Below are positions 53,922 through 62,735 of a DNA stretch of 64,000 nucleotides, one piece after another; within the stretch, counting starts at the first letter, position 1, and each line of letters opens with the position of its first letter. The translations under genes were made by a program, and so were the position numbers. The DNA lies in NCBI RefSeq assembly GCF_030908465.1, contig NZ_CP133078.1, positions 1,302,001-1,366,000 of the forward strand, given 5' to 3'. The notes under the pieces are model-generated. The model was given only the letters and a program-made list of their open reading frames with translations. It searched no databases and was not told where the DNA came from. The stretch is from Anaerotignum sp. MB30-C6. GTDB taxonomy: Bacteria; Bacillota; Clostridia; Lachnospirales; Anaerotignaceae.

Positions 53922-55190
53922 ATGCTTGAAGGAGTACGAGTTTTTACTGAGGGATACTGGTATCTGAAAAAAGAGCACGAGGATATTATAGATCTATTTG
54001 AAAAAAATTCTGCAGTTTTAGCTATAAACGGTTTACATTTCTCCTTTAGAATCACTGGTTTTTTAATATGTAATAATAATCCAGTAGTTATATTTCCTAA
54101 GAACTTTGTTACATGCGAGACCTGCTTCAAGACTGACGCATCCATCTTGCTACGAACATTATTAAGATATCGAATGGAGAAAATTCATCCGGAAGATGAA
54201 AGCGCATTTTTAAATGGCAACGAATCAAATAGTAATGGTCGTATAATATCAGCAATAATGCTACTTAATGATTATCAAAATTATGGATTTCTGAAACGTG
54301 TAGAAAAAATTAAAACTACACGTTCAAATGGAAATATTGACTGGAATGCGACTATTAATAAAACAATACCGATAATAAATCATAATAGACCTATTTACGT
54401 TGAACCTATAATTAAGAAAACTGCTTATAATGCCAACCATATTGTAATTCAGATACATAAAGCCGTAATATCGGAATGTGCTGAGCTGTGGGGATGGATT
54501 ACTGGTTTTAGTGGTGTTAGTGTTTCTTTTTCAATGCCATGCAGCGCTGAGGATGCAGTTAGAATATTAACAAAAGAATTAACAATAACTTATGCAAATA
54601 GAGAAATTAATGTTTTGAGAAATATGATAGCATATTTAAAGTGCAAGATAGGTAAAAATACTCAAGAACATATTGAGATGTTGGCCACTCCATATTTTTA
54701 CTACACTTGGGAATATATCTGTAGCCACGTTTTTGAAAATCAATATGGTGTGTGGTCTAGTATTCTTCCCCAGCCCGCTTGGAAAGAAACTTCTGGAAAA
54801 TATAACATATCACAGCGTCCAGACATACTTTTTGCTCATAGGGATTGCTTTTATATTTTGGATGCTAAATATTATGACTATAACAAGTCGCTGCCTGGAT
54901 GGCAAGATGCTGTTAAACAGCTGTTTTATCAATACACCATTGAAAATAGCAAAGCACCTCCTACCGTTCGAGCTTTATCAAGTGTTAACTATTTATATAA
55001 CGCCTTTATACTACCCGAAAACACTGAAACTGAAATAAAATATTTAGGTTACGTTGAAGTCGATAATGTGTCGGGTCTCAACAAGATACACGCTTTTGCC
55101 ATGAACACAAGAACGGCTATGGAGGCGTATGCAGGTGGATTGAAAAGTAAATTAAAATTTGAGGTTATCGAGAGACTAAAAGCTCTTTAA
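53922..55190 (+). CDS. LlaJI R2/McrC-like restriction nuclease subunit
   Basis: A protein of 422 residues with a C-terminal PD-(D/E)xK nuclease core: the Asp in RPDILFAHRD (about residue 300) and the DAK of CFYILDAKYYDY (about 312-314), followed by DAVKQLFYQYTI. The layout matches LlaJI family restriction nucleases that act with a McrB-like GTPase. It follows the GTPase gene by 21 bases behind AAAGGAGG. Target sequence not predictable. Confidence 0.85.
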   Translation: MLEGVRVFTEGYWYLKKEHEDIIDLFEKNSAVLAINGLHFSFRITGFLICNNNPVVIFPKNFVTCETCFKTDASILLRTLLRYRMEKIHPEDESAFLNGNESNSNGRIISAIMLLNDYQNYGFLKRVEKIKTTRSNGNIDWNATINKTIPIINHNRPIYVEPIIKKTAYNANHIVIQIHKAVISECAELWGWITGFSGVSVSFSMPCSAEDAVRILTKELTITYANREINVLRNMIAYLKCKIGKNTQEHIEMLATPYFYYTWEYICSHVFENQYGVWSSILPQPAWKETSGKYNISQRPDILFAHRDCFYILDAKYYDYNKSLPGWQDAVKQLFYQYTIENSKAPPTVRALSSVNYLYNAFILPENTETEIKYLGYVEVDNVSGLNKIHAFAMNTRTAMEAYAGGLKSKLKFEVIERLKAL

Positions 55191-55213
55191 ACAACGCTAT
55201 TATATTGCTTACA

Positions 55214-55242
55214 TTGACTTTTGACGCTGTTTGTGATAAAAT
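55214..55242 (+). promoter_or_regulatory. Promoter of the methyltransferase gene
   Basis: TTGACT (55214-55219), a 17-bp spacer and TAAAAT (55237-55242), about 30 bases before the GTG start. It lets the methylase be expressed apart from the nuclease operon. Confidence 0.7.
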
Positions 55243-55273
55243 TAGGACATAATATCCTGAAGGAGGCACAAAA

Positions 55274-56425
55274 GTGACTGAAGCAGCGCTTATAAAAGAA
55301 AAAAGAATAAAGCTCGGCTTGACGCAAAAGGATTTTGCAGATGCGTTGGGGCTCGATAGAAATGGCGACCGTACATTACGTAGATGGGAGAATGGAGAAT
55401 CTAAACCTAATAAGATAGTATTTAATGCAATATTAGATTTCGCAAGTAATAGACCATTTGCAATTAACAATCCAAACCCTGAGTTTAAATTTATTGACCT
55501 ATTTGCTGGAATAGGTGGAATAAGAATACCCTTTCAAGAGCTTGGAGGGAAGTGCGTGTTCACTTCTGAATGGGATAAATTCGCACAAAAAACTTACCAA
55601 GTCAATTTTGGCGAAATGCCATCTGGGGACATCACTCAAATAAAATCTGAAGATATTCCTGATTTCGATATATTGTTGGCAGGCTTCCCTTGTCAGCCAT
55701 TTTCGCAGGCGGGTCTCAAGAAAGGCTTTGCTGATACCAGAGGAACACTTTTCTTTGAAATTGAAAGAATAATAGAAACTAAGCGGCCAAAAGCATTTTT
55801 ACTTGAAAATGTAAAACAGTTAAAAGGTCATGATAAAGGTCGTACACTAGAGACGATTATAAAGCACTTGAAGGCACTTGATTATAGTGCCGATACGTCA
55901 GTTTTACGAGCTGCAGACTTTGGGGTTCCTCAAAACCGTGAAAGAATATATATAGTTGGATTTGATAAACGTACATTCTGCATTGATGATAGCTATGAAT
56001 TTCCATATCCTATTCCGCCAAAAACAAACACACGGCTCGGGGATATACTTCAAGAAAATGTTGACAAGAAATACACCATCAGCGACAAATTATATGAGGG
56101 ACATCTTCGCAGAAAAAAAGAACATGCAGCCAAAGGTAATGGCTTTGGCTTCTCACTCTTCAATTCGGAGTCGCCATATACGAATACAATCAGTGCTCGG
56201 TATTACAAGGATGGTAGCGAAATCCTAATCGATCAAGGTGATGGGGAAAACCCGCGAAAGCTAACACCTCGTGAATGTGCGAGACTTCAAGGGTTTGACG
56301 ATATATACATTATTCCAGTATCAGATACACAAGCTTATAAGCAGTTCGGAAATTCGGTCGCAGTACCTGTTGTTAGAGCTGTAGCAAAACAATTAATTAG
56401 CGAAATGAAACGACTAAAAAAGTAG
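55274..56425 (+). CDS. HTH-fused C5-cytosine DNA methyltransferase
   Basis: A protein of 383 residues. An N-terminal XRE-like helix-turn-helix (about 1-60: KRIKLGLTQKDFADALGLDR, LRRWENGESKP) is fused to a complete C5-cytosine methylase: motif I (DLFAGIGGIRIPF), motif IV (GFPCQPFSQAG), motif VI (LLENVKQL), motif VIII (QNRERIYIVGF) and motifs IX-X (LTPRECARLQGF, FGNSVAVPVV). It is the modification partner of the adjacent restriction genes, and the HTH may allow repression of its own promoter, as in M.SsoII and M.EcoRII. GTG start behind AAGGAGG. Confidence 0.93.
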   Translation: MTEAALIKEKRIKLGLTQKDFADALGLDRNGDRTLRRWENGESKPNKIVFNAILDFASNRPFAINNPNPEFKFIDLFAGIGGIRIPFQELGGKCVFTSEWDKFAQKTYQVNFGEMPSGDITQIKSEDIPDFDILLAGFPCQPFSQAGLKKGFADTRGTLFFEIERIIETKRPKAFLLENVKQLKGHDKGRTLETIIKHLKALDYSADTSVLRAADFGVPQNRERIYIVGFDKRTFCIDDSYEFPYPIPPKTNTRLGDILQENVDKKYTISDKLYEGHLRRKKEHAAKGNGFGFSLFNSESPYTNTISARYYKDGSEILIDQGDGENPRKLTPRECARLQGFDDIYIIPVSDTQAYKQFGNSVAVPVVRAVAKQLISEMKRLKK

Positions 56426-56448
56426 TATATCATACAGTAAAGAGAATT

Positions 56449-56494
56449 AGAGAGGATAGAGTTTTATTATTAAAAAATTCTATCCTCTCTTTGT
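56449..56494 (+). terminator. Strong intrinsic terminator after the methyltransferase gene
   Basis: AGAGAGGATAGA (56449-56460) pairs perfectly with TCTATCCTCTCT (56479-56490), and the pairing extends inward through an A/T stretch. A short T-rich tail follows. Confidence 0.8.
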
Positions 56495-56511
56495 TATTGG
56501 GTATTTATGTA

Positions 56512-56540
56512 TTGTGAAAATTTTATATGTCTGGTATTAT
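56512..56540 (+). promoter_or_regulatory. Promoter of the EcoRII-N-like gene
   Basis: TTGTGA (56512-56517), 17-bp spacer, TATTAT (56535-56540), about 55 bases before the ATG at 56595. Confidence 0.5.
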
Positions 56541-56594
56541 TTTCATAACAATATATAGCAATAAAAATTATAAAGAGTAAGTGAGGTGTAAAAA

Positions 56595-57056
56595 ATGAGT
56601 GCTTTTAAAGGAGTAGCAATAAAGACATTAAGTTCCGTAGAAATTAATCATTGGCAAAGCAATCAACATGAATTTCATGGCGTATCCGCACTAAAAAGTA
56701 TATTCGGATATAGTAGACAATATTTCAATGGAGAGTTTTATTATGTTGAGAGTGGTGGGCGTATATTAAAGGATTTTGGAGAATTAACTTGGTATGATGC
56801 TAGAGAGTATTCTCCGGATAGAACTGAGTATAGATTTTATTATAGTGAGAATGTGGCTGTCAATAATGCAAAGGTTGGGGACACCCTCGTTGTAGCTCTT
56901 TGCGAAAACAACGTAGTCAAAATAATCATTGTAGAGCAAGGTACAAAATTTATCGATGTTTTGAAAGCTTCAATGGGTCTTTCTTCAATTGCTGATAAAT
57001 ATCAAGTGGTTAACAATCTTAGTTTACTAAGTGATCTAGCAAATGCTTTAAAGTAG
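56595..57056 (+). CDS. Stand-alone EcoRII-N-like DNA-recognition domain protein
   Basis: A protein of 153 residues resembling only the N-terminal effector-DNA-binding domain of EcoRII-type restriction enzymes (IKTLSSVEINHWQSNQHEFHG near the N terminus, ELTWYDAREYSPDRTEYRFY, VGDTLVVALCENN, FIDVLKASMGLSS). The catalytic C-terminal nuclease domain is absent and no remnant of it follows. It has its own promoter and GAGGTG ribosome site, so it may be expressed as a DNA-binding partner or regulator. A degraded nuclease is the alternative. Confidence 0.65.
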   Translation: MSAFKGVAIKTLSSVEINHWQSNQHEFHGVSALKSIFGYSRQYFNGEFYYVESGGRILKDFGELTWYDAREYSPDRTEYRFYYSENVAVNNAKVGDTLVVALCENNVVKIIIVEQGTKFIDVLKASMGLSSIADKYQVVNNLSLLSDLANALK

Positions 57057-57135
57057 ATAATGTAAAACTACTATCATGGATTAAATATGATGTATGATAT
57101 ACTAAAATTTTAATTGTATTCTAAACTAGAGGGGT

Positions 57136-57163
57136 GTGAGCGTTGAACTTTCGCTCCTTTTTG
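57136..57163 (+). terminator. Short terminator-like hairpin
   Basis: GAGCG and CGCTC pair around TTGAACTTT and are followed by CTTTTTG. Confidence 0.5.
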
Positions 57164-57204
57164 CATGGTTAAAAAGTACTAGCGATATGATATGTTGTAG
57201 GGGT

Positions 57205-57273
57205 ATAAAAAGGAAAGAGATACAGTTACACTCGGGAATAGTGGTCAAACAGGATGTGGATTATTATGAATGA
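57205..57273 (+). pseudogene. 3'-terminal remnant of a serine recombinase gene
   Basis: The frame EIQLHSGIVVKQDVDYYE-stop (57217-57273) matches the last residues of recombinase 3 (EIQFHSGIVVKQKVDYYG-stop), and the similarity runs on for about 20 bases beyond both stop codons (GCACTAAAATAGG here, GCATTAAAATAGG there). Nothing of the rest of the gene is left. Confidence 0.85.
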
Positions 57274-57608
57274 GCACTAAAATAGGAGTAGGGTGTTTTC
57301 ACTGCTCCAGCTGAAATTAAACTGCTAAGAATAAAGCCCTTAAAATTTGAGGACTTTATTGTTGGTGGTTTTGTTATTTTCAATATAAATATTCTGTAAA
57401 ATTGTGTCTAATATGGCGTTTTATTGTTGTAAAACATATGGAAAAGATATACAATTAAAATAAAAATGTTGTTTTATATTATTTTATTATTATAAGAGAT
57501 TACGTTTTAAATACGATTAATTATTGATTTTATTGACAACTATAAGCCAAATAATATTTTTAAATAAGGCAAGAAAAAACGCAAAACCATAATATAAAGA
57601 GGTGGAAT
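57274..57608. other. Intergenic stretch between recombinase remnant and TrlF-like gene
   Basis: 335 bp without a gene. It contains a hairpin at 57330-57360 (AATAAAGCCC with GGACTTTATT) that resembles a terminator without T-run, then very AT-rich DNA leading to the GAGGTGG ribosome site of the next gene. An old attachment site could lie here. Confidence 0.5.
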
Positions 57609-60491
57609 ATGAGTGAGTATAAAAGAGGGTCTGAATGGAGAAAGTGGGACTTGCATATACATTCAAATGCTTCCGATGGCAACGGAACACCGGTTGAAAT
57701 AGTTGATGAAGCAATAAGGAAAGGCATTTCCGTAATTGCGCTGACTGACCATCATACCGTAAAAAACATTGATGAAATAAAAGAATATTCTAAAGATAAA
57801 CCCATTCACGTTATTTCCGGAATTGAGTTTAGAACTGAATATGGAGAAAAATCAGTCCATATTATAGGTTTGTTCCCCGATGTTTTTGAAGGAATAGAAT
57901 TAAATTCGAAAGCATTAAATGACCTAATACTATCACCATTAGATTTGTCTGAAACTAGAATAATTGCTAAAGGCCGTGAAAATGATTCTTCTTTAACTGA
58001 AGATAAAGCCTTTAAGAAAGGCATGTTTCAAGTACAAGTGGATTTTAAAAGGGCTTCTAGCCTTATAAGAAAATACGGTGGATTGGTAACAGTACATTCT
58101 GGAGATAAGCATGGTTCAATAGAAGAAATGAAGCATCAAGGAAAAAGTCCTAGAAATGTTAGTGATATTGCTGATTCTTTGGGTCCTGTGAAAGAGGAAA
58201 TTCTTAAAGAATATGTGGACTTATGTGAAATGTCATCATTGGATGAAAAAAATGCAAAATTTTATTTAAAAACTTTTAACAGATGCACGATTGTTGCTTC
58301 TGATGCTCATGATTTTAAGAAAATAGGTGAAGGATATAGCTGGATTAAGGCGGATCCAAATACAAATGGATTACAGCATGCGTCTATTGAACCTGATAGA
58401 ATTTTTATTGGTGAAATTCCACCTGCCCTCGATAGACTTCAGAAGAACAAAACTAAAACTTTGGAAAGGCTAACAGTATCTTGGGAAGACTCTTACACTG
58501 GATTAAATGGAGAATGGTTTAAAGATGTTGATATTATGATTAATCCTGAAATGACCGCTGTAATTGGAAATAAAGGGAGTGGCAAAACGGCTGTTGCAGA
58601 AATAATTGCGCTGCTGAGTGACTGTAAAAATTATGATGATTTTGTTTTCCTAAATAAAACTAAATTTAAAAACAAAAGATTAGCAACTAACTTTAAGGCT
58701 AAGTTAAATTGGTACAATAATGTTTTGGAAAAAACAAAAAATTTGGATGAGGAGCCAGATTATACGGCTGAAGAATTAATACATTTTGTACCTCAACGAA
58801 GTTTTGAATCTTTTTGTAATGATAGTGATGAAAAGTTTGAAGAAGAAATTAATAAAGTAGTATTTTCACGTATGCCTACAGAAGAGAAACTAGGCTTTTC
58901 GACTTTTAAAAGTTTGCTTGAAAACAAGAAAAATGTCATTGTTGAAAAAATAGATGAATTGTCATTAAAAATCAAATCTCTTAACGAATCAATTAAGAGG
59001 TTAGAAGAATCACGAGATAATAAAAATGTACAAGCCCTAAAATCAGCAATTTCGCAAAATGACTTAGAGTTAGAAGAGCATAATAAAACTAAGCCTATTG
59101 AAGTGAAACCACCAGAAGATTTGGATACCAAAGAGTATCAAGAATTAATATGTGAACATAAAAAAGTTCAAGAGCAAATTTCTATTGAGCAAGAATTATT
59201 AAATGATCTATTTCAAAAACAGTCAGATTTAGAAATAATTATTGAAAGCATAACTAACTTAAGTGAAAGAACAAAAGCTTCCATCGGCGATATATCCAAG
59301 AAATTACAACCATATGGAATTGATATTGAAAAAGTATTTAATTTTAATGTCAATTCTAGTGATGTTACTGCTATTCTCTCTACTGTTAAAGAAGAAATTA
59401 ATGCAGTAAAACTTAAAATATCAGACGAGCCGAGCAGCTTGGGAACATTAATTATCTCACAAAATCAAATAAAGAAAAAAATTGATATTTTTAATCAAGA
59501 GAATGAAGGTAAGCTATCTAAGTACCAAAAGTTTTTAGATGACAACAAGCAATGGAATGAAAAACTTGAAAAAATTAATAAACGTAAGGAAGAACTAAAC
59601 AGTCAGATTGAATATTTGGGAGATTTGGTAGATTCACCTATCGTAACAGACATCAACAAATTAAAGATAGAGCGACTTGAAAAAGTTAAACAAATTTTTA
59701 ATTGTTATAATGATGAGGTCAAAATTTTCAATCAGTTTAAAGTTCCAATAACTAATTTTATACAAACTTATAAAGAACAATTAGATAGTTATGATGTAAA
59801 GATAGATGTGGGACTATACCCAAAAGATGATTTTGTCAACTCTTTTGTTGAAACGTATATTGACAGTGGCGTAATAAGTGACTTTAGAGGACAAGATGGA
59901 CAAAAGCTATTTAAGACTATTGTTAATGAATCGGATTTTACTACTTATCAAGGGATAGAATTATTTATAAATAGGATACAGTCTGTTTTTGAAAAAGACA
60001 GCAAAAAGTGTTACCACAATATATTTAAAAAAGGGAAATATGATGTATTTGTAGACATTTTTTACAATTTAGGATTTTTAAAAGCCAGATATTCATTGCA
60101 ATTATATGGAAAGCCTTTACAAGAATTATCTCCTGGTGAAAGAGGCAGTTTATTACTTGTATTTTATTTACTACTAGATGCAAGGGATATTCCATTAGTG
60201 TTAGATCAGCCCGAAGATAATCTTGATAATGAAAGCGTGGCAAAGATATTAGTTCCATTTATTAGAGAAGCTAAAAAAAGAAGACAAATAATTATAATAA
60301 CACATAATTCCAACCTTGCTGTAGTCTCAGATGCTGAACAGGTTATTCGTGTGAAACTTGATAAAACAAGTGATAAGTTTTCATTTGATAGCGGTTCGCT
60401 TGAAAGTAATATCATCAACGATGTAGTGGATGTATTAGAAGGGACAAAGAACTCGTTTAAGATTAGACAAACTAAATATGATATTACTTAA
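57609..60491 (+). CDS. TrlF-like PHP-domain and SMC-type ATPase fusion
   Basis: A protein of 960 residues. An N-terminal PHP phosphoesterase domain (WDLHIHSNASDG, ALTDHHT, later SDAHDFKKIGEG) is joined to an ABC/SMC-like ATPase with Walker A (GNKGSGKTA, about 320), long coiled coil (about 440-700), signature (LSPGERGSLLL, about 840), Walker B (PLVLDQPEDNLD) and H-loop (ITHNSN). This is the layout of TrlF-family proteins. Members often sit in defence islands, and a nucleic-acid-processing, ATP-gated defence role is plausible but unproven. GAGGTGG precedes the ATG. Confidence 0.85.
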   Translation: MSEYKRGSEWRKWDLHIHSNASDGNGTPVEIVDEAIRKGISVIALTDHHTVKNIDEIKEYSKDKPIHVISGIEFRTEYGEKSVHIIGLFPDVFEGIELNSKALNDLILSPLDLSETRIIAKGRENDSSLTEDKAFKKGMFQVQVDFKRASSLIRKYGGLVTVHSGDKHGSIEEMKHQGKSPRNVSDIADSLGPVKEEILKEYVDLCEMSSLDEKNAKFYLKTFNRCTIVASDAHDFKKIGEGYSWIKADPNTNGLQHASIEPDRIFIGEIPPALDRLQKNKTKTLERLTVSWEDSYTGLNGEWFKDVDIMINPEMTAVIGNKGSGKTAVAEIIALLSDCKNYDDFVFLNKTKFKNKRLATNFKAKLNWYNNVLEKTKNLDEEPDYTAEELIHFVPQRSFESFCNDSDEKFEEEINKVVFSRMPTEEKLGFSTFKSLLENKKNVIVEKIDELSLKIKSLNESIKRLEESRDNKNVQALKSAISQNDLELEEHNKTKPIEVKPPEDLDTKEYQELICEHKKVQEQISIEQELLNDLFQKQSDLEIIIESITNLSERTKASIGDISKKLQPYGIDIEKVFNFNVNSSDVTAILSTVKEEINAVKLKISDEPSSLGTLIISQNQIKKKIDIFNQENEGKLSKYQKFLDDNKQWNEKLEKINKRKEELNSQIEYLGDLVDSPIVTDINKLKIERLEKVKQIFNCYNDEVKIFNQFKVPITNFIQTYKEQLDSYDVKIDVGLYPKDDFVNSFVETYIDSGVISDFRGQDGQKLFKTIVNESDFTTYQGIELFINRIQSVFEKDSKKCYHNIFKKGKYDVFVDIFYNLGFLKARYSLQLYGKPLQELSPGERGSLLLVFYLLLDARDIPLVLDQPEDNLDNESVAKILVPFIREAKKRRQIIIITHNSNLAVVSDAEQVIRVKLDKTSDKFSFDSGSLESNIINDVVDVLEGTKNSFKIRQTKYDIT

Positions 60492-60506
60492 AGTGAGGTA
60501 CTAGAT

Positions 60507-60750
60507 ATGAAATTTCTGCCTGACCTCCATATAGGAAACGTGTCAACGAGTTATCCATGCTTGAGGATTAAGAATACATACTGACCACAATTATTAATAT
60601 TGTAGATGAAGAATCACCCGAAGCGGTGCTCATTTGCGGTGATGTTTACGGTAATCACGTTCCATCAGCATAGGATGTCTCTCTGTTTGATGATTTTTTA
60701 GTATGCTTTTCTAAACAATGTAAATTCTATTTTGATGGCAATCAGAGGTG
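60507..60750 (+). pseudogene. sbcD (exonuclease subunit D) 5' fragment
   Basis: A degraded start of an SbcD/Mre11-type nuclease gene. Reading across frames gives MKFL...DLHIG, then IINIVDEESPEAVLICGDVY and VPSA...VSLFDDFLV, i.e. the first two metallophosphoesterase motifs (DLHIG, GDVY). There are frameshifts (about 60520-60570) and an in-frame stop (TAG at about 60673). The rest of the gene is missing. Confidence 0.8.
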
Positions 60751-60755
60751 GATGA

Positions 60756-62735
60756 ATGAAATTAATATATATATGGATTAAAAATTCTAAAAATGGATTT
60801 ATTAAAGGACAAGGATTTAATATATCGGGTAGGGATGAATTCGAATTTGATGAAGAAAAGAAATTATTGACTTCCAGAAAAAAAGATGAGTATATAGAAA
60901 ACTTTTGGGAGAATCATAATATTTTGGGATTAACTGCTATTGTAGGGGAAAACGGAGCAGGAAAATCTACCTTATTATCTGAAATTATGGATTATAGTAT
61001 TATCGTGCCTCATGAATTACATGGTGATGCCAATTCTAGAGCAGAAGTATATCAAAGAAAAACAGAAAAGAAAATAGTAGTGTATGAAGAGGGCGGATTT
61101 CTTTATTATGATCATAATTTGGAATATGAAATACAAACTATGCCTGTTTTACCTCAAAAGAGAATGGACGCCATTAAGGAATGCTCTAAGATATATGTTT
61201 CAAATTCAATGAATAATTCTGTATTTGCGTCAATGTATCAGGGAGAAAATGTACTTGATTATTCCTTGACGGATAGTACGATTACTGAACAAGCACCAGT
61301 TATAATTAATAAAAACAGAATACCTGATTATATATATCCTTCAGAACAAAATGATTATTCCAGATATTATGATGACCCAGAAACACATCGCGTTGAAGAA
61401 AAATTTATTAAAAGAGCAAGAGAATTGAATAATGTTGTTAAGATTGATGCAAATGCTTACAAAAATTTAAATTCATTAATACGTCTCTATTTTTTAGTTA
61501 AATCAAAGTGCAAGGAGTATCCGGGGAAAAAATACGGATATGTTACTTTAAAACACAAGACCGAAAAAGATATTTTTGGACAAAAGAAATTTAAGGAGTT
61601 ACTTGATACAAAAGAAGATCTTTGGTCTTCAATAGCAAAATTAAAACGAAAAAGTTCGTTTTCTGTATTTAGTGAGTTGACTTTGTTTTTTATGTATGAA
61701 TATAGTTATTACTATCAACAAGAAAGTCTTGATGAAATAGAAGAGATAAGTATAGAACAGGTAATAAAAATAAGAGATTTTATAAAAGAACATTTACACA
61801 GAAAAATAGAAGATTCATTACAGGAAAATATGACAACGGATGAGTATTTTATAAATGCTGCAGATGATTTAATCCTTTTTTATGACTTGATGGATAAAAA
61901 CCATATTATTAATTCGGGATGGGACAAGGCAGATATGGCTTATTATGAAGCATTACAAGTTGATTTAAAGGGTAATGATAAGTTCTTTCAACGATTATTT
62001 ACATTCCTTGATAATGGATTACCTTCTATATTTTTAAGATACCTGACATTTGAATTTGAGGGATTATCATCTGGAGAAGAAGCATTATTAAATTTATATA
62101 GCCGCATCTTCTGGATTTTTAATTCACAAAAATGTAAAAAGGAAAGTCTTATTTTAATTGATGAGATAGATCTCTATATGCATCCGAAATGGCAACGTGA
62201 ATTAATAACTTATATTGTAAGAGATATCCCAAACTTGATTGGCAAAGATAATGAGATGCAGATTGTAATATCAACACATTCACCAATTATTTTATCAGAT
62301 TTGCCTCGACAAAATGTGATTTTTCTCAGTTCAAAAGATGGTCATTGCCATGTTGATGATTTAAATAATCATAAAAAAACATTTGGAAATAATATACATA
62401 CATTGTTTCTAGATTCATTTTTTCTAAATAATCTTGGTACAATGGGACTATTTTCAGAAAATAAAATAAATAGGATTTTATCAAAACTAAAGGGGCATAA
62501 ACAACTATTAGATGAGAACCAACTTATCTTCAAGACGATTAATTGTATTGGGGACGAATTAATACGCAGAAGATTATTGGAAATATACGAAAAGAAAATA
62601 GTTACATATAGTGAGAAAATTCAAGTAAACAATGAGCAAGACTTAAATGCAGTAGAGAATACAATTAATCTTTTGAGGAAACAGGTATGTGAGCTTAATG
62701 CAACTATACGGGATCTGGAGCGAATTAAAAAATGA
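60756..62735 (+). CDS. Septu-like (PtuA-type) AAA/ABC ATPase
   Basis: A protein of 659 residues of the RecF/SMC-like ATPase class. Walker A (GENGAGKST, about 67-75), signature (LSSGEEALLNLYSR, about 438), Walker B (LILIDEIDLYMHPKWQRE, about 466) and H-loop (STHSPII, about 506) are intact. The region between is long and helical and is larger than in typical PtuA. A C-terminal coiled coil (about 590-659) follows. Its stop overlaps the start of an HNH nuclease gene (ATGA), the arrangement of Septu phage-defence operons. Confidence 0.8.
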   Translation: MKLIYIWIKNSKNGFIKGQGFNISGRDEFEFDEEKKLLTSRKKDEYIENFWENHNILGLTAIVGENGAGKSTLLSEIMDYSIIVPHELHGDANSRAEVYQRKTEKKIVVYEEGGFLYYDHNLEYEIQTMPVLPQKRMDAIKECSKIYVSNSMNNSVFASMYQGENVLDYSLTDSTITEQAPVIINKNRIPDYIYPSEQNDYSRYYDDPETHRVEEKFIKRARELNNVVKIDANAYKNLNSLIRLYFLVKSKCKEYPGKKYGYVTLKHKTEKDIFGQKKFKELLDTKEDLWSSIAKLKRKSSFSVFSELTLFFMYEYSYYYQQESLDEIEEISIEQVIKIRDFIKEHLHRKIEDSLQENMTTDEYFINAADDLILFYDLMDKNHIINSGWDKADMAYYEALQVDLKGNDKFFQRLFTFLDNGLPSIFLRYLTFEFEGLSSGEEALLNLYSRIFWIFNSQKCKKESLILIDEIDLYMHPKWQRELITYIVRDIPNLIGKDNEMQIVISTHSPIILSDLPRQNVIFLSSKDGHCHVDDLNNHKKTFGNNIHTLFLDSFFLNNLGTMGLFSENKINRILSKLKGHKQLLDENQLIFKTINCIGDELIRRRLLEIYEKKIVTYSEKIQVNNEQDLNAVENTINLLRKQVCELNATIRDLERIKK

